This document shows positions 11,675 to 24,064 of a stretch of 64,000 nucleotides of DNA, piece by piece (within the stretch, counting starts at the first letter, position 1; every line of letters begins with the position of its first letter). Both the position numbers and the translations under genes were made by a program. This stretch comes from Mesodorylaimus sp. YZB2_4 (Eukaryota > Nematoda > Enoplea > Dorylaimida > Dorylaimidae), in assembly GCA_030248295.1 (NCBI GenBank), contig JASANH010001440.1:496001-560000 (forward strand). The letters are read 5' to 3'. Below the pieces are notes generated by a model that saw only the letters and a list, made by a program, of their open reading frames with translations, ran no database searches and was not told the origin of the DNA.

Positions 11675-13657
11675 TCTTTATCGCCATCTGAATCATTATT
11701 TTCGTATCATACGGTATCATATCATAATATCATGAACAGTTGATCTTCACTGTAATGCACGTTTTGTTTTCTCTTCACTGTTTCAACCCTTCTTCTCATG
11801 TGGGGTCACCGGTAACCCCATTTTAGGTTGAATTTTCGAAACATCTTCAAATGTTTTCCAAATAGACATCAGCGAGTGCGAGAGGCTAAGAAAGGGATCG
11901 CGGTTGCTCCGTTGGTCCCGCATTGCTTGGGCCAGCAGCCCTGATTGAGAGTCTATTATGTGTACTCGACACGAATGTTAGAAGCTCTTGAAGAAATGCT
12001 GCGTTTTCCTACACGAGCCTCATGTTTTTCATCGCTTTCCTATTTCTCACATTCAAATCTTTGCCATTTCCTCCTTCTAAACTGTGAGCTTTTCGTTTTC
12101 ATTGACGAAAGGCGGCACCATCAAATCGATTTTTTTCCTTCTATCTAACTGATTTGAGTCTCTGGCGGCAAATTCTGTACGTAGCAGTAGGTGTAGGATA
12201 CACGAACTATACGACACACTTGTGAAATCATTAGTTTATATCAGTGCACTGCACAAGAAAACAACAACTCATCGTTTTTATATCATACCATACCTGTCGG
12301 GAATTATGTCTTCCACTGTCCACAGTAGTTTCTTGCGAGGAGAAACTCTGCACTCATCCACCTAATTGGCGAGCAGCGCCTTGCGCGAAGCATTTCCTAG
12401 AAGACTTTAATGACTAAATAATGAGATTTCTGATGGCTTCTTGCGGCTTGGTATTTCTTCAGGCCTGAGAACGAACATTATAGATCTCAAGTGACCTAGT
12501 TCTTGACTTTGGCTTCTGATCTCAGAAACATTTTTCCCAAAGTAGTCACTTAGCGCAGAGTACAACCGCGTCTTCTCGAGCTCAGCAAATTTTTTCTTCG
12601 CAGAATTACGAATTCTATAATTTTCAGTCCGAAAGCCAAGCCGGAAGATAAGCAAAATGTACCACAAGATTAAGCCTTTTTTAATTTCAAAGTTCTTCCA
12701 TTTTAGACTCACAATATGAGATGTTTTTTAAAGACTCTGAAGGCGTGTTATTAAAAGTCCACAGTGAGCTTTATCTTTTATGCCTTCGATATCAAGTCCC
12801 CCAGTTGAAAAGTCTGCTAATGCATTGTGGACTCGAGATCATTGAAAAGTACTGATTTTTGCTTATGCTATCATTGGTCGCAATTCAAAAATTAAGCTAC
12901 AGTAGAAAACGAAATTTTCGTTTATTTTGAGACTAGCTTTTTGCGACAAGTCACCTTGCGACTCACTGCATTGTATACAGTACGAGTAAGTGTTTTGGAA
13001 GTCCCTATGTCAGCGATATTTGATTAATCATGCTTCAGAGTTTTATGGCTATTGAGATCGTGCAATTTTTATTGACTGGGTTGGGCTGGAGAAAGAACCA
13101 TGATAGACGTTGTGGAGACCGGGTTGCCAATATTTAAGTGTCCATGTGTCCGCTCTAGGCGCGTCTGAAAAGGTGTGTTGATGAATTGGCATGGATAACA
13201 TTCCTGTTCGTCTCATAAGATACAGGCCTTGAGATTTTGATGCCACAAAAGGGCATTATTCTGTAGTTTCTAAGTTCAATCTACACAAAAGCTTTTCAAT
13301 ACTCAGACCAACCCTTTCGTCCCAACCCTAACTACGAATAATTTGTAGCCCCATTGGTAAACTGCTTACAGGCAAGCGGTCATGTGCTACAGATATGAGT
13401 GCAGGGAAGAATAGTCATCATTAAAGCGGCTTGAACCAGTCTCTTTCACGTCTGATAAGCTAGTGCTAATTAGAAGAGCCTATTAGATTCAGTGGTGAAG
13501 TGCGTGATTGGCTTCAATATTTTAGAGCAACAAGCACATTTCACTTCATCGCCATACTTCAATATTATCAACATTATATTTCTCGTCCAACATTTGTAAC
13601 TTGGCATAAGAATCACAGAAGTCATTTGGGTCTGCATCGCTTGAAAATCCGACCACA
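11675..13657. other. Intergenic, nothing firmly supported
   Basis: A minus-strand open frame of 101 codons at 12407-12712 has charged, helix-like content but no recognisable domain or partner exons. No repeats of note. Confidence 0.4.
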
Positions 13658-14626
13658 ATGAACGCATCGAATCCAGACCTGGCTACATCTCTCTCGTGCG
13701 TGTTTCTAGGAAGCACTGGCCTCTCAACAAACGGCATTCTACTATTCGTTATAATTATGAACAAAAGTTTACGCCAGAAGGATTACATTTGTTTTATTCT
13801 CAATCGAACACTGGTCGACTTCATATACTGTCTCTTTTTGAGTACTTTGCACCCCACCACCATCTTGACCTCATCACCTACTTCCAGCATGTGCACAACG
13901 GCTGGGGCCCTCGAATTAGCTTTAGCTGCAATTTCGATTTATACTGAACCTTTGTTGGCAGCTAATCGATACATTTCTATATTCCATAGTACTCTTCATA
14001 AAAGAATTTACACCCACAGAAATATTTGTCTGATGTGCTTGGGTATCTGGGCGCTGGGATCTCTGTCATCATTTCCACATGCTCTGGTGGGATCATTAGG
14101 GAGATTCGAAGGATCTTTTTGCGCCATAAAATTCACACTTGACAATCTACTTGTGACAATACTCGCAAATTTCAGTTTAATGTTTTTGGGAATGGGGTCG
14201 ATTTTCTTTTTAAATTACAGGATGTTTAAATTCCTAAAAGAATACAAAAATCAGACATTGACTTCTACTCAGAAAACAAAATTACAAAATGATAATGAAA
14301 TGATCAAATTTATTTGCGCTGCTGCCTTTCTACCTTTAATATTTCAATCGCCGATCATAACCATTGTATGGATCCAAATGATGCATCCAATATCAGCGTG
14401 GTTCACAGTCGCGGCCATAATTATTTTTATGATCTCATTCACAATCAATCCCGTCATCACTATTCTCATGGTACGCCCTATTCGAACTGAATTTTACGCA
14501 AGGTTTGGGCGTGTTGTTGGACCCGCAATAGCACAAATGAACGCCAGTTTTCACCAACCTGAAGCGACCAGGATGCACTTAAAGGAAGGACAAAGAGCAA
14601 CTGTGGTAGTCCAAGAGATGCCATAA
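13658..14626 (+). CDS. Divergent rhodopsin-like 7TM receptor, intact
   Basis: Intronless 322-residue receptor with seven hydrophobic segments (about 10-34, 42-65, 78-103, 122-143, 160-190, 213-238, 244-270). TM1 has an N in the usual GN position (LSTNGILL). TM3 ends in ANRYISI, an NRY version of the DRY motif. TM7 has NPVIT in place of NPxxY. Cysteines at the start of TM3 (SMCTTAG) and in extracellular loop 2 (SFCAIKF) could form the conserved disulphide. The tail is about 50 residues with QMNASF and basic patches. The replacements in DRY and NPxxY are typical of nematode chemoreceptor-like families, but I cannot assign a subfamily. It is not close to the three-member family at 8.5, 18.7 and 24.1 kb. 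The ATG at 13658 gives a short N-terminus that begins MNAS, a glycosylation site. Confidence 0.87.
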   Translation: MNASNPDLATSLSCVFLGSTGLSTNGILLFVIIMNKSLRQKDYICFILNRTLVDFIYCLFLSTLHPTTILTSSPTSSMCTTAGALELALAAISIYTEPLLAANRYISIFHSTLHKRIYTHRNICLMCLGIWALGSLSSFPHALVGSLGRFEGSFCAIKFTLDNLLVTILANFSLMFLGMGSIFFLNYRMFKFLKEYKNQTLTSTQKTKLQNDNEMIKFICAAAFLPLIFQSPIITIVWIQMMHPISAWFTVAAIIIFMISFTINPVITILMVRPIRTEFYARFGRVVGPAIAQMNASFHQPEATRMHLKEGQRATVVVQEMP

Positions 14627-14699
14627 AAACAAGGGATCTAAGAAAACACTTTTGCTCTTCATACTGTTCTCTTTGTAATAGGCATGAGCTATTGTCTTT

Positions 14700-14910
14700 A
14701 GCCTATTGGTGCACTGGTTCAGGGTCTGCCTCTCGTAGTCAGGGACGGTAGGGGGCTTCTGGGAAGAGCGACGATGTCGTCACTTCTTTTGTCGATGGGA
14801 GGAATGTGACCCTCGCGCTTGGTAGGCCATGGTGAGCGGGGCAGGTAATCGATATCCCTCGCTGGGAAACGTCAACCCCTCTGGTTGATGTTTCAGCCGT
14901 TTCAGCCGTG
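14700..14910 (+). repeat. Dispersed repeat family B, copy with tRNA-like head
   Basis: It starts with a tRNA-like stretch (TTGGTGCACTGGTTCAGGG, CTGCCTCTCGTAG). The body, around GAAACGTCAACCCC and GATGTTTCAGC, resembles segments at 20605, 29160 and 48185. I infer a second tRNA-related SINE family, older than the first. Confidence 0.4.
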
Positions 14911-14949
14911 CTACGCTGACATCTTTGTATGTGGTCCATGAATGTGTTT

Positions 14950-16070
14950 TGTAATTTTGTGATTCACTAAATGCTTTTATCGGCCCCGGGGAATTTTTTG
15001 TCAGAATCTTACAGGTTTGGGGGTATGTTCGAGGGGAATTATCCGAAGCCGTGACATTTATTGTTCAAACCGCACTTTGGTGTTCTGTAAATTTTTATTT
15101 TGTGCGTATGCCCTTTTTTGAAACCTTTTATTCGCTATCTGGACCAATGACCACTTTATTACAGAATAAGGTCCATTTGTTTGTGGGCCATTCCTGACTT
15201 GATGGCCCTTAGTTGCTTGGATGTTTCAGAATGTCATTACCACTACACTTGTCCTAACATCAAATTCGAAAATACATTAGTTCTCTCGTCTTTTCTTGCC
15301 TCGTCTACTGTCAAGCCGTTATTTTCCTTCTAGAAGCATCTAATTGAATTGTCACGCATTTAACTACATTCCTTAGTTAAAAATGTATGTTTATATTTTT
15401 TGTTTTAAGAATGCCATTTTATAGCCGTCATAGGTATTCGTGCTATCGATTTTTCTGGTATGCTTGGGGGAAGACTTGCTATTTCTTGTTTTTTCCCGAG
15501 GGTGCGTATTTGAGGCGAGCTACAGAATGTTCACCAGCGGACAAACGTAGAGCAAGTCTGCTCTTAGGTTAGGCAATCAAAGGGATTTATCGCTCATCAA
15601 TTCAAGCCGCACTGTTTTAATCAGAAGTTTTTGAAACAATATGAGAAACCGACCCAGATAAAGAGTTTAGCTCCAACATTACGGTCTCATTCAAAGTTTT
15701 GAAGTTAAATGAAAACCGTGGCCGGAGGAAAGTCGAGCAACATGGGTGCTCGTTGAGAAAAGCCTATGAGATGGCCTGCTTGATCTAGCGTCAATTCGAA
15801 CCCGAGTAAAAAACGGGTATAATTCTTTCTCAATATTTAAATTTTGCTCATGTGAAACCACCCTCTCCATCAGAATGCCTCGCGGTACTTTTAAATGTCC
15901 GAGGGTCTGAAAGATGCAGACATCAATGTGCGCTTCAGCGAGAAAACTATGACAGAGATTGCAATGCTCCTAAAATGGGATAAAGAAGGCTGCCTGGTAG
16001 GCCAAAGTGAACGGATCCAAATCAGCGAATAAGACTTGCGGATGTTGCTGATCCTGGATAGCGCTTGGCG
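14950..16070. other. Intergenic, nothing recognised
   Basis: T-rich sequence with only short frames. No repeat or RNA gene recognised. Confidence 0.5.
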
Positions 16071-16079
16071 GGGCGACTA

Positions 16080-16202
16080 AAGGCGCATTTATAGTCGACA
16101 AAATTTCTACTCCTACCACTAGGGTAGGTGTAATGGCCATATACGCTTTTACACCGACCCCAGGGGTAGGTGTAGAAATTTTGTCGACTATAAATGCGCC
16201 TT
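16080..16202. repeat. 123-bp near-perfect foldback (inverted repeat)
   Basis: The arms 16080-16132 and 16150-16202 are 53 bp each, match at 49 of 53 positions in inverted orientation, and are separated by a 17-bp spacer. The outer ends are AAGGCGC and GCGCCTT. No clear target duplication flanks it. A foldback MITE or a hairpin-RNA locus are both possible. Confidence 0.9.
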
Positions 16203-18660
16203 AATGGTTCACTGGTTGGCAAAAAGTTCTCTTCGTACTGCCGCTATTATGTGAGTCATTCAAGCCTGCAAACGTCTTCTGCTGACGATGAGCTGCTCTA
16301 CAAACTTCTGTCAGCTGCACTTCAAGCAAATTTCAAACTTGTTTGTTCTGAAATGGGCTGAACCTATTGACAGATAGTGCATCCTACCTTCAAGAAGCCA
16401 TAAGTGCGAACTAGCACTGGCCGCAACAGCTTGTGTGTGACGGTGAGTTATAGGGGTGTCATTCTAATCATAAGAGTCGGGCAAACATGCAAATGCCTGC
16501 ATCTGCCAATATATTTTAGCTGCCAAAACAGAACCACAGCCTGCATATCCTATGATTTATCCGAGCAAGCTGCTATGCTGATATGCAGCGACTTCATGCA
16601 TATAACCCAGGGCATCTGGTGGTGGCACACTAACCAAGATTTTCCAACAAACTCTTGTTTCTCATGACTTGTTTCTGCCACCGATTGTGATCTTGCTGTT
16701 GACTCGTGATTCCTTTGGTAACGAACAGCGGGTGCAAGTATCCGATGGCGGTGTCTCTCCCGCGGCCCCGACCTTCATTCTAAGCTTCAATCATCGCTTT
16801 GTCTCGTTCTCGATCCGCTTGTCTTTGTTGTGACAGGGTGAGGGCATGGTCTTGGATCATTTGCAGCAGCAGGGTCCTGTAGAGAGAATTGTCGCCCGCT
16901 TTGCGACTTTGTCTGCTGTATGACATTCCAGGTGACTGCTGAGCATGGATGAAATATGATAAGTGAACCACTAGGATTATAGTCATAGTCATAGCCCTCA
17001 TAGTTGAATCTTTAGAACGAAAATAATACAATACTCGATTGGACTGCCGTCACCTCTCTGGCCTTAGTTCACGAAAAGGTTTGCTTTTAAGTTTTTTGGT
17101 GAGAAGAAAGCATCTGCTAGACGAGCAAGGTCTGTGGGCGCACTAGTTACCGCAGCAGATGGGAACACGCTCTTCTACACGTTTTGCGTGGAAAAATGCG
17201 TGGGCCAAAGATGAACGCAATCTACTTTGACATTTTCGTTTAACTAGCTTATTCTCATCGTCAGCATAAGCAACAAAACAAGGAGCTGCAAAGCAGGAAG
17301 TAACAGAATATGAGGAATAGTGCACGCACGAGTGTACTGTACGCATAGGAAACACGTTTACCCGCAAGCTGTATTCATGAAGCTTTTTCTCGCGAGCTTT
17401 CGGTGAAGTGACATTCTGACAGAAAATTCAAACTTGACTTGAAAACGGCATTCATAAAACTAAAGTCGACAAGAACATGAAGGCAACTCTTACTAGGAGA
17501 CTGGGAGAAATAGTGAGGTGGCCGAAAGCAGCCTCGAAAAACTTTTATTGCGACATTTTGTGGTTGTCTATCGATTTTGGAATGACTGTAAAACACAAAA
17601 GCACACTTTCTTCACCTTGATGATTGTCGTCGATTTTTAGCACAATCGAAATCAATTTTGCTGAAGGAAATCACGCGTCGAATTTGATTTAAATACGGTA
17701 TATTTCAAAGAAACACTTGGTAACAAACCAACTCTCCACTCGCGTAAAACGACCACCTACCGTGATTTCTAGACTCTTCTATCATCTTCTTCACACTCTC
17801 ACTTTACTCTGGTGCCGTGCCTTGCCTATCCTATCATGTCACCTCATAGGCTGGCAGGCGCGTTTCCATGTTCTTGGCTCACGTTCGCGACAACGATGGC
17901 ATAGCAGCAAGTTTCAGGTTGAAATTCTGATTGTGACATGAAGGCCACTTTGTAACGACATTGCTTCTCTAAAACAGTGATACCAATTTGTGCACGCTTT
18001 TGCTGCCCAACTTTTGACGGAGCATTTTCCAGGTCAAAATTTTAGTCGTTTTCGTGATGGTCATATACTGCATGTATGATCTGGTGATCACCCGTAATCA
18101 AAATCGATCAGTCTTCTAAACAATTTTTGTGCCATGCCACGCTAAGCAAAGCATCACATGTCGCAATGCATCCTGCGTCCATTCCAGAAATGTGGCCATA
18201 AGTCTAAGAATCACATGACCTATTGATGAGTAAGATGCAAATTCTTTTTTAAGGTGATCTGGCCCAACATAACTGACTCTGAACTTGGTGGAAGAAGCAG
18301 TTTTCCCGAAGGACTGGGACTTAAAAAATTTCCGCTTGGCATGTGAGATTCTGATCCACTTTCTACCTAGTTTTTACCCCCCCCCCCCCGCCCATTGTCT
18401 TACTTCATGCGAAAAATTCCCATTTCGAGCGTTGAATGTATTAGGCTTCCACCGTCTTATTTTCACTGTCCACAAAAGGTGCAGTTTAATAAACCTTTCC
18501 TAATAAGCTTTTTTTTCATCTCCTATGATTTCATATAGGGTGCGCTCACTGCGCACGTTTCTTCCGAATTAATCATAAGCACTATTTTTATGAGAATAAC
18601 GAGTGTATAAAATCAGAATTCGGAATCTCTGTTACAGGTACTCTGCTACCTTCAGGAAGA
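16203..18660. other. Intergenic, nothing firmly supported
   Basis: Short frames only. A minus-strand frame at 16780-17031 has a hydrophobic start resembling a signal peptide (MTIILVVHLSYF) and a charged tail, but it is too short and isolated to call. A poly-C run lies near 18380. Confidence 0.4.
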
Positions 18661-19746
18661 ATGTCGAATAACAGCAGTGTCTCTTCGTGCACGCTTAGCC
18701 CTGGAATCATTCGCTTGCAGAAAGACCTCTATTTCCCCGTCTACTACATTCTGGTCCCGATCAATCTCCTGATTGGCATATTTGGCAATGTCACCATGCT
18801 GGCAGCTTTCAAAAAGCAATCGAAGAAAGAAGAAGCGTACATGTTCCAAATCTTAACGACCATCAGCAAAACGATCGAGATCGCAAGCTACACTGTACGT
18901 GCTTTTCCTGTTGATGAGGAAATGGGGGTCGAACTTGGACAGTCCTGGCCTGAAATGGTTCATTCGAATATACGCCCTCGAGTGGTACGTGGCCCACGTG
19001 TCCTCGCCCCTGATCAATGTCTGTATCTCCAGCACCCTCCTGTTCTCGGTAGCCATGGCCACGGGTCGTGTGCTGGCATTGGCCAGACCATTTCAGTATC
19101 GAAATTTCAAACATAGGCGGAACCAGATCATAGCTGCCATCATATGTTTCTTCGTAGGCCTCAGCACGAACGTGTACGACTGCTGGCGATTGAGAGTGAT
19201 ATCCCTGGGCGATGAAGGAGAGTACAAAATTGTCAGCAACTCCGTCTATGTCTCTTCTGTGGAAGCCACTGTCCTCTCCCAAGTGCGCACTGTGGTCAGA
19301 GCCGCCAGCATTTTGGCCATTGTAGTTCTGAATACAACCATGACTGTCTATTATCGGAAGCAAATGAAAAAAGTGGGAAATTTGATGACTAGTAGCAATT
19401 AAACAGTGGAAAAGGAAAGGCGAGAAAACGAAAAGACCCTGTTTCTGATTACCATGTGGCAGTCCATACTGATCTGCATTGGGAGACCCCGCGCACGTGC
19501 GCCTACGCCATCGTGTACCTGATGCCAGCATGCGGGGCTTGTTACGGGTCGACCATGGGCACTTTCGTCGATTTATTCTTTACCACTTCTGATGCCATTA
19601 AGTTCTTCGTGGTTTGGTCGATCAATAAGAAATCTCGGGAAATGATCAGGAGTGTTTTGCCTTGGAACATGTGTACAAAAGCAGACGTCTTAAATGTCAT
19701 GTTGAACACTCATAAATATTTTATACTGCTGATTAATATGCTGTGA
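18661..19746 (+). pseudogene. 7TM receptor, copy 2, multiply disrupted
   Basis: Paralogue of the receptor at 8488, nearly identical over most of its length. TM1 is intact here (GIFGNVTMLAAF). Three lesions break the frame relative to copy 1: a 7-bp insertion near 18891-18897 in TM2, a CAA-to-TAA stop at 19400-19402 in intracellular loop 3, and a single-base G deletion near 19481 before TM6. The TM3 motif reads ATGRVLALARP, with G for D, which also removes the DRY-type acidic residue. The last about 100 codons diverge from copy 1 and add a different hydrophobic C-terminus. This is a pseudogene on present evidence. Confidence 0.9.
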
Positions 19747-19749
19747 AAA

Positions 19750-19932
19750 CAGATACCATATATCTAAAAAAATTGATACCATATATATCTGGTGTATACA
19801 TATATAGTATGCGCAATTTTATGATACCATATACATGATATATACATATGTATACTGTATATATATATATATATATATATATATGATATCAGTTTTTCAG
19901 TGATGCCATATATATATATATATATATATATG
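19750..19932. repeat. TA-rich microsatellite with inverted flanks
   Basis: Runs of (TA)n and related ATACCATATA units occur just downstream of receptor copy 2. The last part, from about 19885, is an imperfect inverted repeat: TTTTTCAGTGATGCC before and GACATCGCTGAAAAA after a TA tract. It would form a cruciform or hairpin. Confidence 0.85.
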
Positions 19933-20604
19933 ACATCGCTGAAAAATTTCCCAGAAGGTTCTTGACTGGATTTTTTCTGAATAGAGGTTTTGGCTTTTTG
20001 TGAGTTCCTTTTCTTTATCGTCCTTCTATGCCCATAAAAGGTTCCACATAGGGGTTTCTAGTGTAGCCTGTTCTGACATTTTCAGCCTAATTTGATTCAA
20101 CAGAAGCCAGAAGCTAGTACAGCTAGAAACGGGCAATACCATTTTGCCGATTTCCATGCACTCGTCAGAGTTCCTAATTCTATTGTTCAATATTTGTTGC
20201 TAGGTTCTTATCTGTGATATAATGACAAAAAGAATATACAGTAGCATTTCGTCATTACTATGAAGGTCGTCCATGCGCAGTGGGGTTGCGCCAGTTAAAC
20301 CTTATTGTTAGACGACGATTCATGCACATTCATATATTTTCTTCATGCAGTTGAAAACATAAGCAGAGAAAAAATAGTTCGCATGCCCCCCCCCCCTTGA
20401 TGCTATCAACATGCTGAACAGCCAGAACACCGAGCCACCCCAGCATATATCCGTAGAACATTTGAACAACTCATCTCTTGCACTGCCCTATCATCTGGTG
20501 CCGTCATCAGCCGCACAGGACAGGTAGCATCGAGGGAAATGATTCCAGGGGCTTTTTGCAAGAAAATTCTCAGGCTGCTGGGACGTACGGCTAGCTAGCA
20601 GGCC

Positions 20605-20765
20605 ATGGCTAGTAAGAGAGAGTTATTGATCTTTCTTGGCTAGGAGCTGGGGCTGAAATATCAACGGATGTTGATATTTTTTCTGCAGGTATAGTCGCCA
20701 GAATTACCTTTCTCCAATAAGAGTTTTTGTTCCATCTTTCCTACTCCCGCTGGACATTGTTGCTC
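20605..20765 (+). repeat. Dispersed repeat family B, copy
   Basis: It shares patchy similarity with 48185-48350, including GAGAGAGTTATTGATCT and GCAGGTATAGTCGCCAGAAT, and the run leading to GAGTTTTTGTTCC. This is an older, diverged copy. Confidence 0.4.
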
Positions 20766-20769
20766 TGCG

Positions 20770-23550
20770 GTCACAAATTATTCAGCGAGTACGCCATAAT
20801 GAGCTGGTAAGAATGGGCATGTTAAAAACGTCTAAGGCTTTTACATTTCACTGTATTATCGCCTTTTAGTACAAAGTGACGTTTATCGCTTTCGTCGACT
20901 TAAACGTTTTGATTTGTGAGCATTTTGTTGACTGCCGCTCGACCCTTTTCTGAATTGCGTCGCTCTTTCTTGAGATCTTAGGCTAATGCTTGAGCGTCAG
21001 AGTACCTAACATTCTTGGATACTTATCTTTGACATTTTCGTCCTAATTAAATTCATCTTAGGGTGCAATAATCCGAGACTAGTTTGCACTTATTAGAGAA
21101 CAGGGCAGGCGAAAATAAGCAATGCTTGAAAAATTAGGTGTCCAATTTGCTCACTTATTTCTACAGATTAATTAAAAAGCACAGCGCGAACAGTTTTCTT
21201 CGCCCCTGGCATTTCCTATGATTGCCGCACAACTTGCACCCCGGGGGTAAAAATTTTGTACGAATGCAGTAATGAACTCACGATCGAGTAGCGATTCAAC
21301 GAAAATGTCGAAACAGTGAATGGTCCGGTATTTACTCGATAAAATTTGTGTTTTCCTCAATATGCTGAAAAAAGGGATCGCGTCGCCGACCGGTTCCGGA
21401 TTGACAGCCACCTACTCTTGACTCCTTTCATGAACACTACCCGATCTGTCTGAAATTCATTTTTCCTGTCAACATTCAACGCTTATGGATCACATCGATG
21501 AACATCGAACGCAATACGCAAGAATCGGCCAAGAGAGGACTGGACGGTGGGAGGCAGACACACGCCTATGCACCGCCACGAGCCAAGCCAAATGCAGTCT
21601 TATTGACCAAAGAACACATCGCAGAAAGCAAACCAGGCGCAGGTTAATCTATCGTACTGGATACGAGTATGTGGTAAGATAGCGTATGGACGAGTTAGAG
21701 CATAGCGACATTCAACGTAAATATTTGTCTGTCGTGGCAAATATGGCGCAAGCGTGTGCTCAATACAGTGCCAAGTTCAACCATGCCTGGCAGGGTAACT
21801 AGGAGCTACGGCGGGACAAAAACCCCCACTGAAGCAGGAAAGTCTTGCGACTACACCCTTATTTGTATTTACCTTTTTACGCTCATGTGAACAGAAACAT
21901 TTTTCAATATGCGGGTGTTATGTAGCCTACCATAAAACTCTAGTTTTTGCCAACATCTTACAAAACGCAAAAAGAAACGATCTAGCTTTCTGAGCGCTTC
22001 CATAACGCAGTTCACCTCCACTCCCTCTCCAAGCACACCAGCTGTCATCGCAGAGCGGATACATCCTGGGTTACAGCCGGAGGGGCGATTGCACCTCACT
22101 ACTTGCCAAGATCACATGCACATGTGATATTAGCTGACTTGTTCCTCTTGCGTCCCTTTGTATTGCAAGCTCTCTCTTGAGACTACACTGGCTAGAAAGC
22201 AATGTCTGAAGGCAAAAGGGTGAACTTGAAATCTTCTAAACTGTCAACGTGGGTGAAATTGTTTCGACAGAAGTTTCGGACTCTTCTGTGATTTAATATT
22301 TACAAGGTTTAAAACTTTTTATTATTTCGGAACAATCCAGGTGGCAAACTTTTGACGGAATTACCTTGCAAAAGAAGAACTCGTAAATTGACCATGTCGT
22401 CGAAAGAGCCTTTTTTACGTTCGCGACGCTGCTATCAGAAATGGCTAAAAATTTCAAGTTGACCAAGCCCCAAAGCACTTGTCTGCTAATTGTGCGCACC
22501 CAACAACGGTGGACAGTGAAATTATGCAATGTGGCTGCCAAATTTTTAATAGTTGCGGGTCGGCTCGTTTTCGCAGACTGTCAATTACCAAGGTGGCGGA
22601 TTCCGCAACAACTTACAGCAAGCGGCTTGCTGGCTCGCAAAAGCGCAGGGCGAGTTTGTTTGTTCAGCCTGTCTTTTACTGATCAAATGGCTTGAATGGC
22701 ACCGTCATCATGAGTAGATTCGGCATTAAAAAAGCTAAATTTAGGATTATGCTGGGAGGCAGTTGGTCTTTTTCGAATAAATGCGTTTTAGTTAAAAGAC
22801 TTTGGTGTCTTCTCATTGCACTCATGGCTTCTAGGTTTGGTAATTCGGGAATGTTGTTCTTTCAAATGCAATATTTCCAGCACTTGATGTTATTAACATC
22901 ATACAGTATTTTATTATTGTGCGCATAAGGAGGATGCACTAGGAGCACAAGAAACATAAAACACAACACATGTGACGCCGGAAGAGGTCTAAAAAGAATT
23001 AAGCCAAATTAGCCAACGAAATCATAGACCGATATCGTGGAAGCCTTCGATAAAAGGATAACTGAGAAGTTGTAGCTCCGATGCAGCCCTGCAGCTCCGA
23101 TCAGGTACAAACAATAATCCAAAGTCGCCTTGTCGGGTGCCTCAAATCGATAACATTTTAGTTTCTCAAACGGTTGGATCATTTGGCTTTCTGAGGCAGA
23201 TAAAACGATTTTAGTGCTTGCTGCCAGTGTTTACGGATAGTTAGCACACAGCCCTGAAAACAATCAGGAAAAGGGATGAGTCAGAGGCAGATGGGAAGGC
23301 TACAATACTTGCCGACGCAACAATTTTGTACGTTGTGGGATTTTATCCAGTACTTCTGAGGAAACCGTCATGCTTTTTTCGCATTTTTATAAAATGTTGC
23401 GAGTCCACGTTTAAAAATTACAGCACAGATTAGCCCGTTTTGTCCAGCAGCAAGTCGTAAAAAGCAGGGATCAGGAAAAGGTTGTCCGACAAGTCGATGC
23501 TTATAGAAGCCTACTCTCAACAGCTCGATCCCTGAGCCAAGTACTTCCTT
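20770..23550. other. Intergenic, nothing recognised
   Basis: Many short overlapping open frames on both strands, none with a domain or splice context. No RNA gene recognised. Confidence 0.45.
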
Positions 23551-23553
23551 TTC

Positions 23554-23943
23554 TTAGCAGACGTCGACCTGTTCGGGTGCCATCACGGCTTCGTCTAGAA
23601 AGCAAGGCGCATGGCAGGCGGCAATTAAGTGGTACTCCTCGGAGGCCAGAAGGGCTGCACCTTGATCGTTTTGATAGATGCTCAGCAGCTGCTCACTTTC
23701 TAGTAAGCGATGCCTGAGACCACATACGTATATCCGGGATAACATATTTCTTTCGCTGATCAAGGTGGCGAGTTCCGTAGAACAACATGTTTTTGACGTG
23801 ACTTTGATATAAATTAAAATTCCGTAATGCTTCGCGGCTTTTTCATACTGTATCAAGGGAGATCTAAAACTTCTGTGCGCATGCAGTGGCTCCGCCAAAA
23901 CATATCGTAGCTCGCCGCTAAAGGAAGACCACTTTCTCCTCAC
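23554..23943 (-). CDS. Unidentified open frame, possible exon
   Basis: A minus-strand frame of about 129 codons with even amino-acid usage (contains LLSIYQNDQGAALLAS). It has no ATG at its upstream end, so it would have to be an internal or terminal exon, and no partner exon is seen. No family is recognised. It could be a chance frame. Confidence 0.25.
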   Translation of the reverse strand: MRRKWSSFSGELRYVLAEPLHAHRSFRSPLIQYEKAAKHYGILIYIKVTSKTCCSTELATLISERNMLSRIYVCGLRHRLLESEQLLSIYQNDQGAALLASEEYHLIAACHAPCFLDEAVMAPEQVDVC

Positions 23944-24064
23944 CTTTTATGAAACCGGTGCGCGGTCAGTCAGATCATTAAAAACCATTTCCACCTTTTT
24001 CTTTTGGGAATTTGAAATGTTGTCTTTTATATACACATTTCTCAGATAGTGATCCGTTCGAGTC

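Noticed and set aside
12407-12712. 101-codon minus-strand frame as a gene
   Set aside because: No domain, no partner exons and a composition explained by AT-rich sequence.
18376-18391. Poly-C runs (also near 20390, 26615 and 28480) as regulatory G-quadruplex sites
   Set aside because: Uninterrupted mononucleotide runs are common, prone to sequencing slippage and not placed consistently relative to genes.
20520-20560. Fourth copy of the receptor family
   Set aside because: About 30 bp resemble the REMIRGVL coding segment, but nothing else of the gene is present on either side.
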